A DNA stretch of 5,778 nt from CAYFVR01 sp046541515 (GTDB lineage: Bacteria; Desulfobacterota; Desulfobacteria; Desulfobacterales; Desulfococcaceae), in contig JBKHDD010000245.1 in assembly GCA_046541515.1 (NCBI GenBank), positions 1 through 5,778 on the forward strand, in the 5' to 3' direction. The notes beneath the pieces are model-generated. The model was not told the origin of the DNA. It ran no database searches and saw only the letters and a program-made list of their open reading frames with translations. Of the stretch, positions 1-5,225 are shown piece by piece. The number at the start of each line of letters is the position of its first letter. Within the stretch, counting starts at the first letter, position 1. The translations under genes and the position numbers were made by a program.

Positions 1-55
1 CAATCGTGCCCACGTTCACATGCGGCTTTTTCCGCTCAAATTTCTGCTTGGCCAT
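1..55 (-). CDS. tuf: Elongation factor Tu, N-terminal fragment (runs off the window)
   Basis: The minus strand from position 55 reads MAKQKFERKKPHVNVGTI, the conserved EF-Tu amino terminus leading into the G1 region. EF-Tu is the GTPase that delivers aminoacyl-tRNA to the ribosomal A site in the cytoplasm. Only 18 codons are inside the window; the rest (the family is about 395-400 residues) lies beyond position 1. The start is supported by a strong Shine-Dalgarno GGGGAGG (complement of 64-70), 8 nt upstream of the ATG. The gene lies directly behind four tRNA genes in the order known from the E. coli tufB operon, so it corresponds in context to tufB. Whether the genome has a second tuf copy cannot be seen here. 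Confidence 0.95.
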   Translation of the reverse strand, partial: MAKQKFERKKPHVNVGTI

Positions 56-119
56 GCTAAACGCCTCCCCTGCCTTTTTGGGTCCCGTTGGATTTTTTCA
101 GGAAGATACGCAATAAGAA

Positions 120-146
120 GCCTCGCGCCCCAAAGGGCGCCGAGGC
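120..146 (-). promoter_or_regulatory. Hairpin between tRNA-Thr(GGT) and tuf
   Basis: GCCTCG (120-125) pairs with CGAGGC (141-146), and CGCCC (126-130) pairs with GGGCG (135-139), leaving one unpaired C at 140 and a CAAA loop. On the minus (transcribed) strand the stem is followed by TTCTTATTG, a broken T-run. It could be a partial terminator/attenuator that lowers tuf readthrough, or an RNase processing landmark separating the tRNA precursor from the tuf mRNA. The structure is seen directly; the role is inferred. The tract is too interrupted for a confident terminator call. Confidence 0.5.
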
Positions 147-150
147 AAAA

Positions 151-227
151 TGGAGCCCACGACCGGAATTGAACCGGTGAACCTCTTCCTTACCAAGGAA
201 GCGCTCTACCTGCTGAGCTACGTGGGC
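151..227 (-). tRNA. thrT: tRNA-Thr (anticodon GGT)
   Basis: The minus strand folds as a class I tRNA. The acceptor arms are GCCCACG and CGTGGGC, the D-arm is GCTC..GAGC with AGCAGGTA loop, the anticodon stem is CTTCC/GGAAG with loop TTGGTAA (anticodon GGT, reads ACC), and the T-arm is ACCGG-TTCAATT-CCGGT. The discriminator is T and CCA is encoded. The variable region counts six nt (AGGTTC) rather than the usual five, giving 77 nt in total. It is the last tRNA before tuf, as thrT is in E. coli. The symbol is assigned by this synteny. Confidence 0.95.
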
Positions 228-264
228 GTATTGATTTCAGGCTGGCGACTTCGGGGCCGCCGAA

Positions 265-340
<76 letters not shown>

Positions 341-492
341 CCGTCGATGGCGATTTCGCCGGAGTATCTGGGGAATACGCCGTTGAAACCCAAACCCCAA
401 AGAGCGATTTGCGAACAAATTGCAGGAAGCCGCGTAGTACCAGCGATTCAGCCCGAAGCTGAAATCTCCTACAGCCAACTCACTCACGAGGA
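341..492 (-). other. 152-nt spacer between tRNA-Tyr and tRNA-Gly
   Basis: No tRNA fold or convincing ORF is seen here. Two short hairpins are visible. TTCAGC (447-452) pairs with GCTGAA (458-463), with loop TTCGG when read on the transcribed minus strand. GGCG (349-352) pairs with CGCC (357-360). The E. coli cluster also has its long spacer at this place (from memory, over 100 nt). The element is therefore most likely precursor RNA removed during tRNA maturation, with hairpins that may guide RNases. A separate internal promoter was not recognised. Confidence 0.5.
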
Positions 493-577
493 TGGTGGTG
501 GGGGGAGGATTCGAACCTCCGAAGGCATCGCCGACAGATTTACAGTCTGTTCCCTTTGACCGCTCGGGAACCCCACC
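493..577 (-). tRNA. tyrU: tRNA-Tyr (anticodon GTA)
   Basis: This is an 85-nt class II tRNA on the minus strand. The acceptor arms are GGTGGGG/CCCCACC, the anticodon stem is CAGA/TCTG with loop containing CTGTAAA (anticodon GTA), and there is a long variable arm around CGGCGATGCCTTCG. The T-arm is GGAGG-TTCGAAT-CCTCC, the discriminator is A and CCA is encoded. The long variable arm plus GTA anticodon is diagnostic of bacterial tRNA-Tyr. It lies 10 nt downstream of tRNA-Thr(TGT), so both must be cut from one precursor. Confidence 0.96.
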
Positions 578-587
578 ATTTTCTTCT

Positions 588-663
588 TGGAGCCAACGGA
601 GGGATTCGAACCCCCGACCCACTGATTACAAATCAGTAGCTCTACCAGCTGAGCTACGTTGGC
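588..663 (-). tRNA. thrU: tRNA-Thr (anticodon TGT)
   Basis: This is the first gene of the leftward cluster. The minus strand has acceptor arms GCCAACG/CGTTGGC, D-arm GCTC-AGCTGGTA-GAGC, and anticodon stem ACTGA/TCAGT with loop TTTGTAA (anticodon TGT, reads ACA and other ACN codons by wobble). The T-arm is GGGGG-TTCGAAT-CCCTC, with one imperfect pair. The discriminator is T, CCA is encoded and the length is 76 nt. Together with the GGT isoacceptor it gives this operon two threonine tRNAs, as in the E. coli tufB operon. Confidence 0.95.
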
Positions 664-679
664 AATCCCTCCTGAGCCA

Positions 680-694
680 GGCTCCGCTGGAGCC
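680..694 (-). repeat. Perfect short hairpin in the tRNA operon leader
   Basis: GGCTCC (680-685) and GGAGCC (689-694) are perfect inverted copies around a 3-nt spacer, 17 nt upstream of tRNA-Thr(TGT) on the transcribed strand. There is no T-run after it in either direction, so it is not an intrinsic terminator. It may be a 5' leader stem near the RNase P cleavage site. Function is inferred only. Confidence 0.45.
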
Positions 695-782
695 GTGCGC
701 CCCAAAGAACGTGTGCTTTTACCGACTCGGCCTCGGAATCGCAACCGCTGAAATTGTTAACCTGAATTGATTTCACCCTTTT

Positions 783-811
783 ATAATCTTTAAAACCCTT
801 TGAATCGCCAA
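783..811 (-). promoter_or_regulatory. Candidate promoter of the tRNA-tuf operon
   Basis: On the minus strand TTGGCG (complement of 806-811) and GATTAT (complement of 783-788) are spaced by 17 nt. Each matches 4 of 6 bases of the sigma-70 -35 and -10 consensus. This would give a leader of roughly 110-115 nt before the first tRNA. The match is modest, and strong stable-RNA promoters usually look better, so another site in the same AT-rich stretch is possible. Confidence 0.3.
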
Positions 812-947
812 TTTTCGTCGATTATCAACTATTTTTGAATTTTCAGAAAAACGCCGGCACAATGCCCGCTGGAAGCCAGGTCCGGTTACCCCAAAGGCCA
901 ACTCAACGGAAAACAAACAAATTTCAAACGGTAACGCGACCCCATTC

Positions 948-969
948 TTTTTTCGGGCGACCGAAAAAA
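948..969. repeat. Perfect 9-bp inverted repeat with GCGA loop
   Basis: TTTTTTCGG (948-956) and CCGAAAAAA (961-969) are exact reverse complements flanking GCGA, a GNRA-type tetraloop if read as RNA on the plus strand. It lies 12 nt upstream of the TTGACA box at 982. The U-run is on the 5' side as well as pairing with the A-run, so it is not a classical terminator for either strand. It could be a protein-binding palindrome controlling the divergent promoters. Structure is seen; role is unknown. Confidence 0.5.
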
Positions 970-981
970 CCGCATAAATCC

Positions 982-1010
982 TTGACAAAAAAAGCGCATT
1001 TGTTTACTTC
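982..1010 (+). promoter_or_regulatory. Candidate promoter of the mltD-like gene
   Basis: A perfect -35 hexamer TTGACA lies at 982-987. At 17-nt spacing the -10 position reads TACTTC (1005-1010), which is poor. TTTACT (1003-1008) fits better in sequence but with only 15 nt spacing. Transcription would begin near 1015-1020, leaving a leader of about 70 nt to the ATG at 1089. The -35 match and position are good; the weak -10 suggests either low expression or help from an activator. Confidence 0.45.
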
Positions 1011-1088
1011 ACCTCAAATTGCGACCCATTCCCCCCGGGCTACGGAAGACGTTTCCCAGGTCTGGGCAACCCCAACGGGAGCTTTGGC

Positions 1089-2927
1089 ATGCGGCTTTTC
1101 ATTTTTCACGCCCCGGTCCGTCTCGCCATGTTATGGCTGTGCGGCGTCTTTTTATGGACTCTTGCCGGTTGCGGAAGTCTGCAACCCGCCGCCCCCGTTC
1201 AGGGGGCTTCATCTCCGAAATCCGAAAGCCTGGAACCGGATTCGCCGGATGCCTCCGCCCCGATCATGCAGGCGGCCGTCTCCCCCAGCGCCTGTTCTTC
1301 TCCCAACGCCGATACTGCCCGCGATCCCCTTGCCGAACCAACGGAATCCGGCGAAGCCGGCCTCGTCTTGGAAAAAGCGGGAATTCAGGCGGAACTCGAC
1401 GCCGCCCTTTCGCTCTGCCGCGAAGCCCAGGAACTTTGGCAAGAAGAAAAAATGGAATCCGCCCTGAAAGCGCTGGATCAGGCCTACATCCGGATTCAGG
1501 CGGTTTCGCCGGAAGACGACCCGGACCTCCTTCGGCAAAAGGAGGACATCCGGTTTATGATCTCCAAGCGAATTATGGAGATTTACGCGTCCCGGAACAC
1601 CATGGTTCAGGGAAAGCATCGCCCCATCCCCATGGACATGAACGCACATGTCCAAACCGAAATTGAAAATCTGACCCGAGGGAACTATTTCCAGCGGGCC
1701 TATCGTCGTTCCGGACGGTATTGGGAGATGATCGTCGCCGAGCTGGAAAAGGCAGGCCTGCCCACCGAACTGGCCTGGCTCCCGCTGATCGAGAGCGGCT
1801 TCAAAGTCAACGCTTTTTCCCCCGCCCGGGCCCTGGGCCTTTGGCAGTTTATCCCATCCACCGGTTATAAATTCGGTTTAAAGCGAAATCGATACATCGA
1901 CGAGCGGATGGACCCCGAAAAATCCACCCGGGCCGCCATCGCCTATTTAAAGGAACTGCACAATATCTTCGGCGACTGGAGCACCGTCCTGGCCGCCTAC
2001 AACTGCGGCGAAGGGCGGGTCCTCCGGATCATTCGATCCCAAAACGTCAATTATCTGGACAATTTCTGGGACCTTTACGAACAGCTTCCCCGCGAAACCG
2101 CCCGCTACGTTCCCCGCTTTCTGGCAACGCTGCATATTCTGCAAGCCCCCGAAAAATACAACATCGACCTGGAGGATCGCGAAGGGCCCGTGGCCAGCGA
2201 AACCCTCACCGTGTCCCGCCAGGTCTGTCTGAACCGGGTCGCCCAGGAAATCGGGATCGTCCCGGAAGGCCTCAAGGCCCTCAACCCCGAACTTCGGCAG
2301 ACTTCCCTTCCGCCCGGCCATTACGCCCTTCGGGTTCCCGCCGGAAAAGCATCGGTTCTTCTCGCCAAAATCGACGAAATTCCCGTCGCGCAAGCCGCTC
2401 CGCCCAAACGGCCCGCCAAAAAGCAAACCCAAGTGGCCTATCACCGCGTAAAACGCGGGGAGACCCTTTCCACCATCGCCGATCGGTACGGCGTGCCTCT
2501 CAAATCGCTCATGCGGGCCAATCGCCTTCATCGACGCCACTACATCGTGGCCGGAAAAATCCTAAAAATTCCCGGCGTCAGCGGCGGAAGCGGGCCCTCC
2601 AAAAGGAAATCCCACACCGTCTATGTGGTGCAAAGGGGGGATTCTCTCTGGAATATCGCCCGAAAATATGGTACGAGCACCACCGCCTTGGGCCGCCTCA
2701 ACAACCTTTCCGGAAGCGCGTTGAGCATCGGGCGAGTTCTGAAAATTCCCGGTCGGGGCGCCGGCAACGTCAATCCCGGCCGTCTGAAGACCTACAATGT
2801 GAGGAACGGGGACGTGCCCATTGAAATCGCCCAGCGCCATCGGATGTCACTGGAGCGATTCCTTCAAGTCAACAAAATGACCAAATGGAGCACCATTTAT
2901 CCCGGCCAAAAGGTATTCGTGGATTAG
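1089..2927 (+). CDS. mltD: Membrane-bound lytic murein transglycosylase, MltD-like, with LysM repeats
   Basis: This is a 612-residue lipoprotein predicted to cleave the MurNAc-GlcNAc bond of peptidoglycan to 1,6-anhydro products in the periplasm. Residues 1-28 form a lipoprotein signal ending in lipobox L25-A-G-C28; Gly at +2 is compatible with outer membrane anchoring by the enterobacterial rule. A Pro/Ser-rich linker (about 30-95) and a helical region (about 96-200) precede the SLT (GH23) domain at about 215-345. The SLT domain has the catalytic Glu235 in IESGF, then GLWQF at 250-254 and AYNCGEG at 303-309. A weak LysM-like segment lies at about 371-418, followed by three LysM repeats at about 450-495, 510-554 and 567-612; the third diverges most. 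E. coli MltD is about 450 residues with two LysM repeats, so this is a longer version. The ATG has GGGAG at 1077-1081, 7 nt upstream. The next Met (residue 14) would leave a signal without positive charges. The symbol is by family resemblance. Confidence 0.9.
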   Translation: MRLFIFHAPVRLAMLWLCGVFLWTLAGCGSLQPAAPVQGASSPKSESLEPDSPDASAPIMQAAVSPSACSSPNADTARDPLAEPTESGEAGLVLEKAGIQAELDAALSLCREAQELWQEEKMESALKALDQAYIRIQAVSPEDDPDLLRQKEDIRFMISKRIMEIYASRNTMVQGKHRPIPMDMNAHVQTEIENLTRGNYFQRAYRRSGRYWEMIVAELEKAGLPTELAWLPLIESGFKVNAFSPARALGLWQFIPSTGYKFGLKRNRYIDERMDPEKSTRAAIAYLKELHNIFGDWSTVLAAYNCGEGRVLRIIRSQNVNYLDNFWDLYEQLPRETARYVPRFLATLHILQAPEKYNIDLEDREGPVASETLTVSRQVCLNRVAQEIGIVPEGLKALNPELRQTSLPPGHYALRVPAGKASVLLAKIDEIPVAQAAPPKRPAKKQTQVAYHRVKRGETLSTIADRYGVPLKSLMRANRLHRRHYIVAGKILKIPGVSGGSGPSKRKSHTVYVVQRGDSLWNIARKYGTSTTALGRLNNLSGSALSIGRVLKIPGRGAGNVNPGRLKTYNVRNGDVPIEIAQRHRMSLERFLQVNKMTKWSTIYPGQKVFVD

Positions 2928-2936
2928 CCGTCCGCC

Positions 2937-3012
2937 GCCCCCGTAGCTCAGTGGATAGAGCAATGGATTCCTAATCCATGTGCCGCAAGTTCGATCCTTG
3001 CCGGGGGCGCCA
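2937..3012 (+). tRNA. tRNA-Arg (anticodon CCT)
   Basis: This is a 76-nt class I tRNA. The acceptor arms are GCCCCCG/CGGGGGC, the D-arm is GCTC-AGTGGATA-GAGC, and the anticodon stem is ATGGA/TCCAT with loop TTCCTAA (anticodon CCT, reads AGG). The T-arm is GCAAG-TTCGATC-CTTGC, the discriminator is G and CCA is encoded. It begins only 9 nt after the stop of the mltD-like gene. I see no good promoter in between, so it may be carried on the mltD transcript and released by processing. An intrinsic terminator follows. tRNA-Arg(CCT) genes are frequent integration sites, but no copy of its 3' end is visible downstream in this window. Confidence 0.96.
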
Positions 3013-3025
3013 AAAATGAATCTGG

Positions 3026-3062
3026 AAAGCCCGGTTTTCTTCCTGGAAATCCGGGCTTTTTT
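3026..3062 (+). terminator. Intrinsic terminator after tRNA-Arg
   Basis: AAAGCCCGG (3026-3034) pairs with CCGGGCTTT (3051-3059), and the right arm runs into a six-T tract (3057-3062). The 16-nt loop has some internal TTTC/GGAAA complementarity. It lies 13 nt after the tRNA CCA end and should end transcription of the mltD-tRNA-Arg unit. It therefore insulates the cobalamin operon, which must then start from its own promoter unless readthrough occurs. Confidence 0.85.
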
Positions 3063-3064
3063 CC

Positions 3065-3125
3065 GGCCGGCGAAGGAATGGTGGAAACGGACGTTTTTTC
3101 ATTGATCCGTTTCGCTTCCCCGGCC
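3065..3125 (+). promoter_or_regulatory. Long stem-loop in the cbiA leader
   Basis: The outer stem pairs 3065-3070 and 3072-3075 with 3120-3125 and 3115-3118 (GGCCGG plus GAAG against CTTC plus CCGGCC), with a single C-C mismatch (3071/3119). An asymmetric internal loop follows (3076-3083 against G3114). The inner stem is GAAACGGA (3084-3091) with TCCGTTTC (3106-3113) around a 14-nt loop containing six T. The 3' inner arm is also complementary to the cbiA start region. No T-run follows, so it is not a terminator. I do not recognise the conserved B12-box of cobalamin riboswitches. It could be a regulatory leader if the transcript begins upstream of it; this is inference. Confidence 0.45.
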
Positions 3126-3139
3126 AGGATGAAACGAGG

Positions 3140-3205
3140 ATGGGGAAATTGACTCCTTTGCGCACGGTCCCGTCAGCGGCGCCGCCCTTTGGGGGAAACG
3201 GATGA
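3140..3205 (+). CDS. Possible 21-residue leader ORF overlapping the cbiA start
   Basis: ATG at 3140 opens a frame of 21 codons (beginning MGKLTPLRTV, ending FGGNG) whose TGA (3203-3205) overlaps the cbiA ATG (3202) as ATGA. The same junction type joins cbiA-cbiC and cbiC-cbiL. A weak ribosome site CAGGA (3125-3129) lies 10 nt upstream. The peptide is rich in Pro, Gly and Ala and matches nothing I recognise, and there is no run of one codon typical of attenuation peptides. It may be a translational coupling leader for cbiA or a chance frame. The frame stays open upstream to 3020 without a usual ATG start. Confidence 0.22.
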   Translation: MGKLTPLRTVPSAAPPFGGNG

Positions 3206-4587
3206 CGAAAGGGCTGATCGTCGCCGGTCCCTGGAGCGGCTGCGGAAAGACCACGGCCACGCTTGGCCTGCTGGCCGCGTTGCGCCGGCGGGGACTTCGG
3301 GTCGCGCCGTTCAAGGTGGGGCCGGATTTCATCGATCCGGGTCACCACGGCCGGGTCGCGGGCGTTTCGAGCCGGAACCTGGACGGCTGGATGTTGCCCC
3401 GGGAAACCAACCGAGAAATTTTCCACAAATCGGCCGCCGGGGCGGACGTGGCCGTGGTGGAAGGCGTCATGGGGCTGTTCGACGGATACGACGGCCGGAC
3501 CGAGGCCGGCTCCACGGCCCAGATGGCCAAGTGGCTTGGGCTTCCGGTCTTGCTGGTGGTGAACGCCGCCAGCATGGCGCGAAGCGCCGCCGCCCTGGTG
3601 CTGGGATTCGAAAAGTTTGATCCGGAACTGACCTTCGCCGGAATTCTGTTCAACGGGTTGGGCAGCCCTCGCCACTTCGACTATCTGCGGGAAGCCATGA
3701 AGGGCCATGCCGGCGCGCCCTGCCTGGGCGGTTTGCCTCGGAATCCGGAGGTCGCCATTCCGGAGCGGCATCTGGGCCTGTTCACCGACGCGGACCATCC
3801 GCTGGACCCGGCCGCCGCCGACCGGCTCGCCGATCTGGCGGAAACGGGCCTGAACATTGACGAATTGCTGGAACGGCTGCCGGAAATTTCCACCGGTTCG
3901 CCGTCAACCGCGGCAACGGTTCCCGAACCCGACGTCCGGCTGGGGGTCGCCTCCGACGCGGCCTTCTGTTTTTACTATCCGGACAATTTCGATCTGCTGC
4001 GGGCGGCCGGGGTGGAAATCGTCCCCTTTTCGCCGGTGAACGACGCGGCCCTTCCCCCGAATCTGGACGGCCTTTATTTCGGCGGCGGATATCCCGAATT
4101 GTTCGCGAAAGCCCTGGCCGAAAACGGGGCGCTTCGCCGGGAAATCCGGGAGACGAGCCGTTCTGGAATGCCCATTTACGGGGAGTGCGGCGGCTTCATG
4201 TACCTCTGCGATTCCTTGGCCGACGCCGAGGATCGCCGGTTTCCCATGACCGGCTGCTTTCCCTTTCGGACCGCCATGGCGTCCCGGCTGCGCGCCCTGG
4301 GCTACCGGGAAATCACCCTGCGGCGAACGACCCTCCTGGGCGAGGCCGGAACCCGGATTCGCGGCCACGAGTTCCACTATTCGTCCCTTGCGGAAACGCC
4401 GGAAGGGACGGAAACCGCCTACGCCGTCGCGGGTCGTCATGGCGCGGCCGCCTCGGACGAGGGTTTCGTCGTGGACCGCACCCTCGGCAGCTACATTCAT
4501 CTCCATTTTGGCAGCCGCCCGGAGGCCGCCCGCCATTTCACGTCGGCCATGCGGGCATATGCCAACGAGAGGAAATCGGCGTCATGA
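3202..4587 (+). CDS. cbiA: Cobyrinate a,c-diamide synthase (CbiA/CobB family)
   Basis: This is a 461-residue cytoplasmic enzyme of corrin synthesis that amidates the a and c acetate side chains of cobyrinate (or hydrogenobyrinate in the aerobic route) using ATP and glutamine. The N-terminal dethiobiotin-synthetase-like domain has a modified P-loop GPWSGCGKTT (9-18) and KVGPDFIDPGHH (38-49). EGVMGLFDGYDG (87-98) completes the nucleotide/substrate site. The C-terminal class I glutamine amidotransferase domain begins near 246, with GGGYPEL (294-300), the nucleophile Cys329 in YGECGG, GHEFHYS (388-394) and the HLH motif (433-435) carrying the catalytic His. The length equals the family norm of about 460. 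GGGGG (3191-3195) sits 6 nt before the ATG. The stop overlaps the cbiC start by 4 nt. The cbi name follows the neighbours; the aerobic name would be cobB. Confidence 0.95.
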   Translation: MTKGLIVAGPWSGCGKTTATLGLLAALRRRGLRVAPFKVGPDFIDPGHHGRVAGVSSRNLDGWMLPRETNREIFHKSAAGADVAVVEGVMGLFDGYDGRTEAGSTAQMAKWLGLPVLLVVNAASMARSAAALVLGFEKFDPELTFAGILFNGLGSPRHFDYLREAMKGHAGAPCLGGLPRNPEVAIPERHLGLFTDADHPLDPAAADRLADLAETGLNIDELLERLPEISTGSPSTAATVPEPDVRLGVASDAAFCFYYPDNFDLLRAAGVEIVPFSPVNDAALPPNLDGLYFGGGYPELFAKALAENGALRREIRETSRSGMPIYGECGGFMYLCDSLADAEDRRFPMTGCFPFRTAMASRLRALGYREITLRRTTLLGEAGTRIRGHEFHYSSLAETPEGTETAYAVAGRHGAAASDEGFVVDRTLGSYIHLHFGSRPEAARHFTSAMRAYANERKSAS

Positions 4588-5225
4588 AGCCAGCGGACAT
4601 CGAACCCAGAAGCTTCGCCATCATCGACGAAGAGGCCGGCCCCCACGATTTCGATCACCGAACGTGGCAGGTGGTCCGGCGGATGATTCACACCACGGCG
4701 GATTTCGAATATTTAAAAACGGTCCGCATCCATCCCGAGGCCGTCGAGCGCGGAATCGCCGCCCTGCGGGCGGGCCGCCCGGTGTTCACCGACACCGAAA
4801 TGGCCCGAGCGGGCATCCGCAAGGCCGAGGCCACCCAAATGGGCGTTTCCGTCTCCTGCCGAATCGGGGACGCCACGGTCCGCCGCCTGGCGGAAAGCGA
4901 GGGAATCACGCGATCTCGGGCGGCCGTGGACGCCGTCCTGCCCCAACTGAACGGGGCCATCTACGCCGTGGGCAACGCGCCCACCGCCTTGCTCCGCCTC
5001 AACGAACTGATCCGGCGCGGCGTCGCCCGCCCCGCCCTGGTAATCGGCCTGCCGGTGGGATTCGTCAACGCCGCCGAATCCAAAGCCGAGCTGCTGGAAA
5101 CCGACATTCCCCACATCACCAACGTCGGACGCAAAGGCGGCTCCAACGTGGCGGCCGGCGTGGTCAACGCGCTGCTGATCCTGGCCCAATCCACGCAACC
5201 TCAACGGGAAGAAACGGTCGAATGA
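4584..5225 (+). CDS. cbiC: Precorrin-8X / cobalt-precorrin-8 methylmutase
   Basis: This 213-residue enzyme moves the C11 methyl group to C12 of the corrin ring, giving (hydrogeno/cob)yrinate, which is the substrate of the product of the upstream gene. Recognisable family motifs are RMIHTTADFEY (33-43), with His36 placed like the catalytic His of CobH, then the AVGNAPTAL region (128-136), GLPVGFVNAAESK (155-167) and GRKGGSNVAA (182-191). The length is normal for the family (about 205-215). The frame is open 133 codons further upstream, but that part lies inside cbiA and is not family-like. The ATG at 4584 overlaps the cbiA TGA as ATGA and has AGAGGA (4568-4573) 10 nt upstream, so it is chosen. 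It overlaps cbiL downstream in the same way, indicating translational coupling. Confidence 0.95.
   Translation: MKPADIEPRSFAIIDEEAGPHDFDHRTWQVVRRMIHTTADFEYLKTVRIHPEAVERGIAALRAGRPVFTDTEMARAGIRKAEATQMGVSVSCRIGDATVRRLAESEGITRSRAAVDAVLPQLNGAIYAVGNAPTALLRLNELIRRGVARPALVIGLPVGFVNAAESKAELLETDIPHITNVGRKGGSNVAAGVVNALLILAQSTQPQREETVE

Larger units (their letters stand above)
664..1088. other. Divergent intergenic region without a gene
   Basis: About 425 nt separate the first tRNA of the leftward operon from the start of the rightward transglycosylase gene. Open frames that cross it are fragments with no recognisable protein and overlap the real gene in another frame. The stretch from roughly 760 to 1010 is clearly richer in A and T than its flanks, as expected of promoter DNA. 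It holds the promoter candidates and inverted repeats listed separately. Nothing else was recognised. Confidence 0.7.

Noticed and set aside
835..1666. Open frames of 210 and 215 codons overlapping the start of the mltD-like gene
   Set aside because: They are in other frames of a gene with clear signal peptide and domains, are rich in Arg/Pro/Ser as out-of-frame GC-rich DNA is, and have no recognisable motif.
2937..3012. tRNA-Arg as attachment site of an integrated element
   Set aside because: There is no integrase gene and no second copy of the tRNA 3' end within the window; the downstream genes are housekeeping-type cobalamin genes.
3102..3130. Possible promoter TTGATC with CAGGAT at 17 nt, and TTGACT at 3149
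   Set aside because: The first has a poor -10 and overlaps the stem-loop; the second has only GTCAGC at the -10 position. Neither is good enough to call as the cbiA promoter.
3063..3201. Cobalamin riboswitch upstream of cbiA
   Set aside because: Only 139 nt are available after the terminator and I could not recognise the conserved B12-box or core. A covariance model search would decide.
2971..3798. 275-codon minus-strand frame covering tRNA-Arg and the first part of cbiA
   Set aside because: It begins inside the tRNA, crosses the terminator and lies antisense to cbiA; its composition is that of a shadow frame.
3904..4536. 210-codon minus-strand frame antisense to cbiA
   Set aside because: The plus strand carries the amidotransferase domain motifs of cbiA; antisense frames of this length are common in GC-rich genes.
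4185..4583. Upstream extension of the cbiC frame by 133 codons
   Set aside because: It lies wholly within cbiA in another frame. The family length, ribosome site and ATGA overlap all support the start at 4584.
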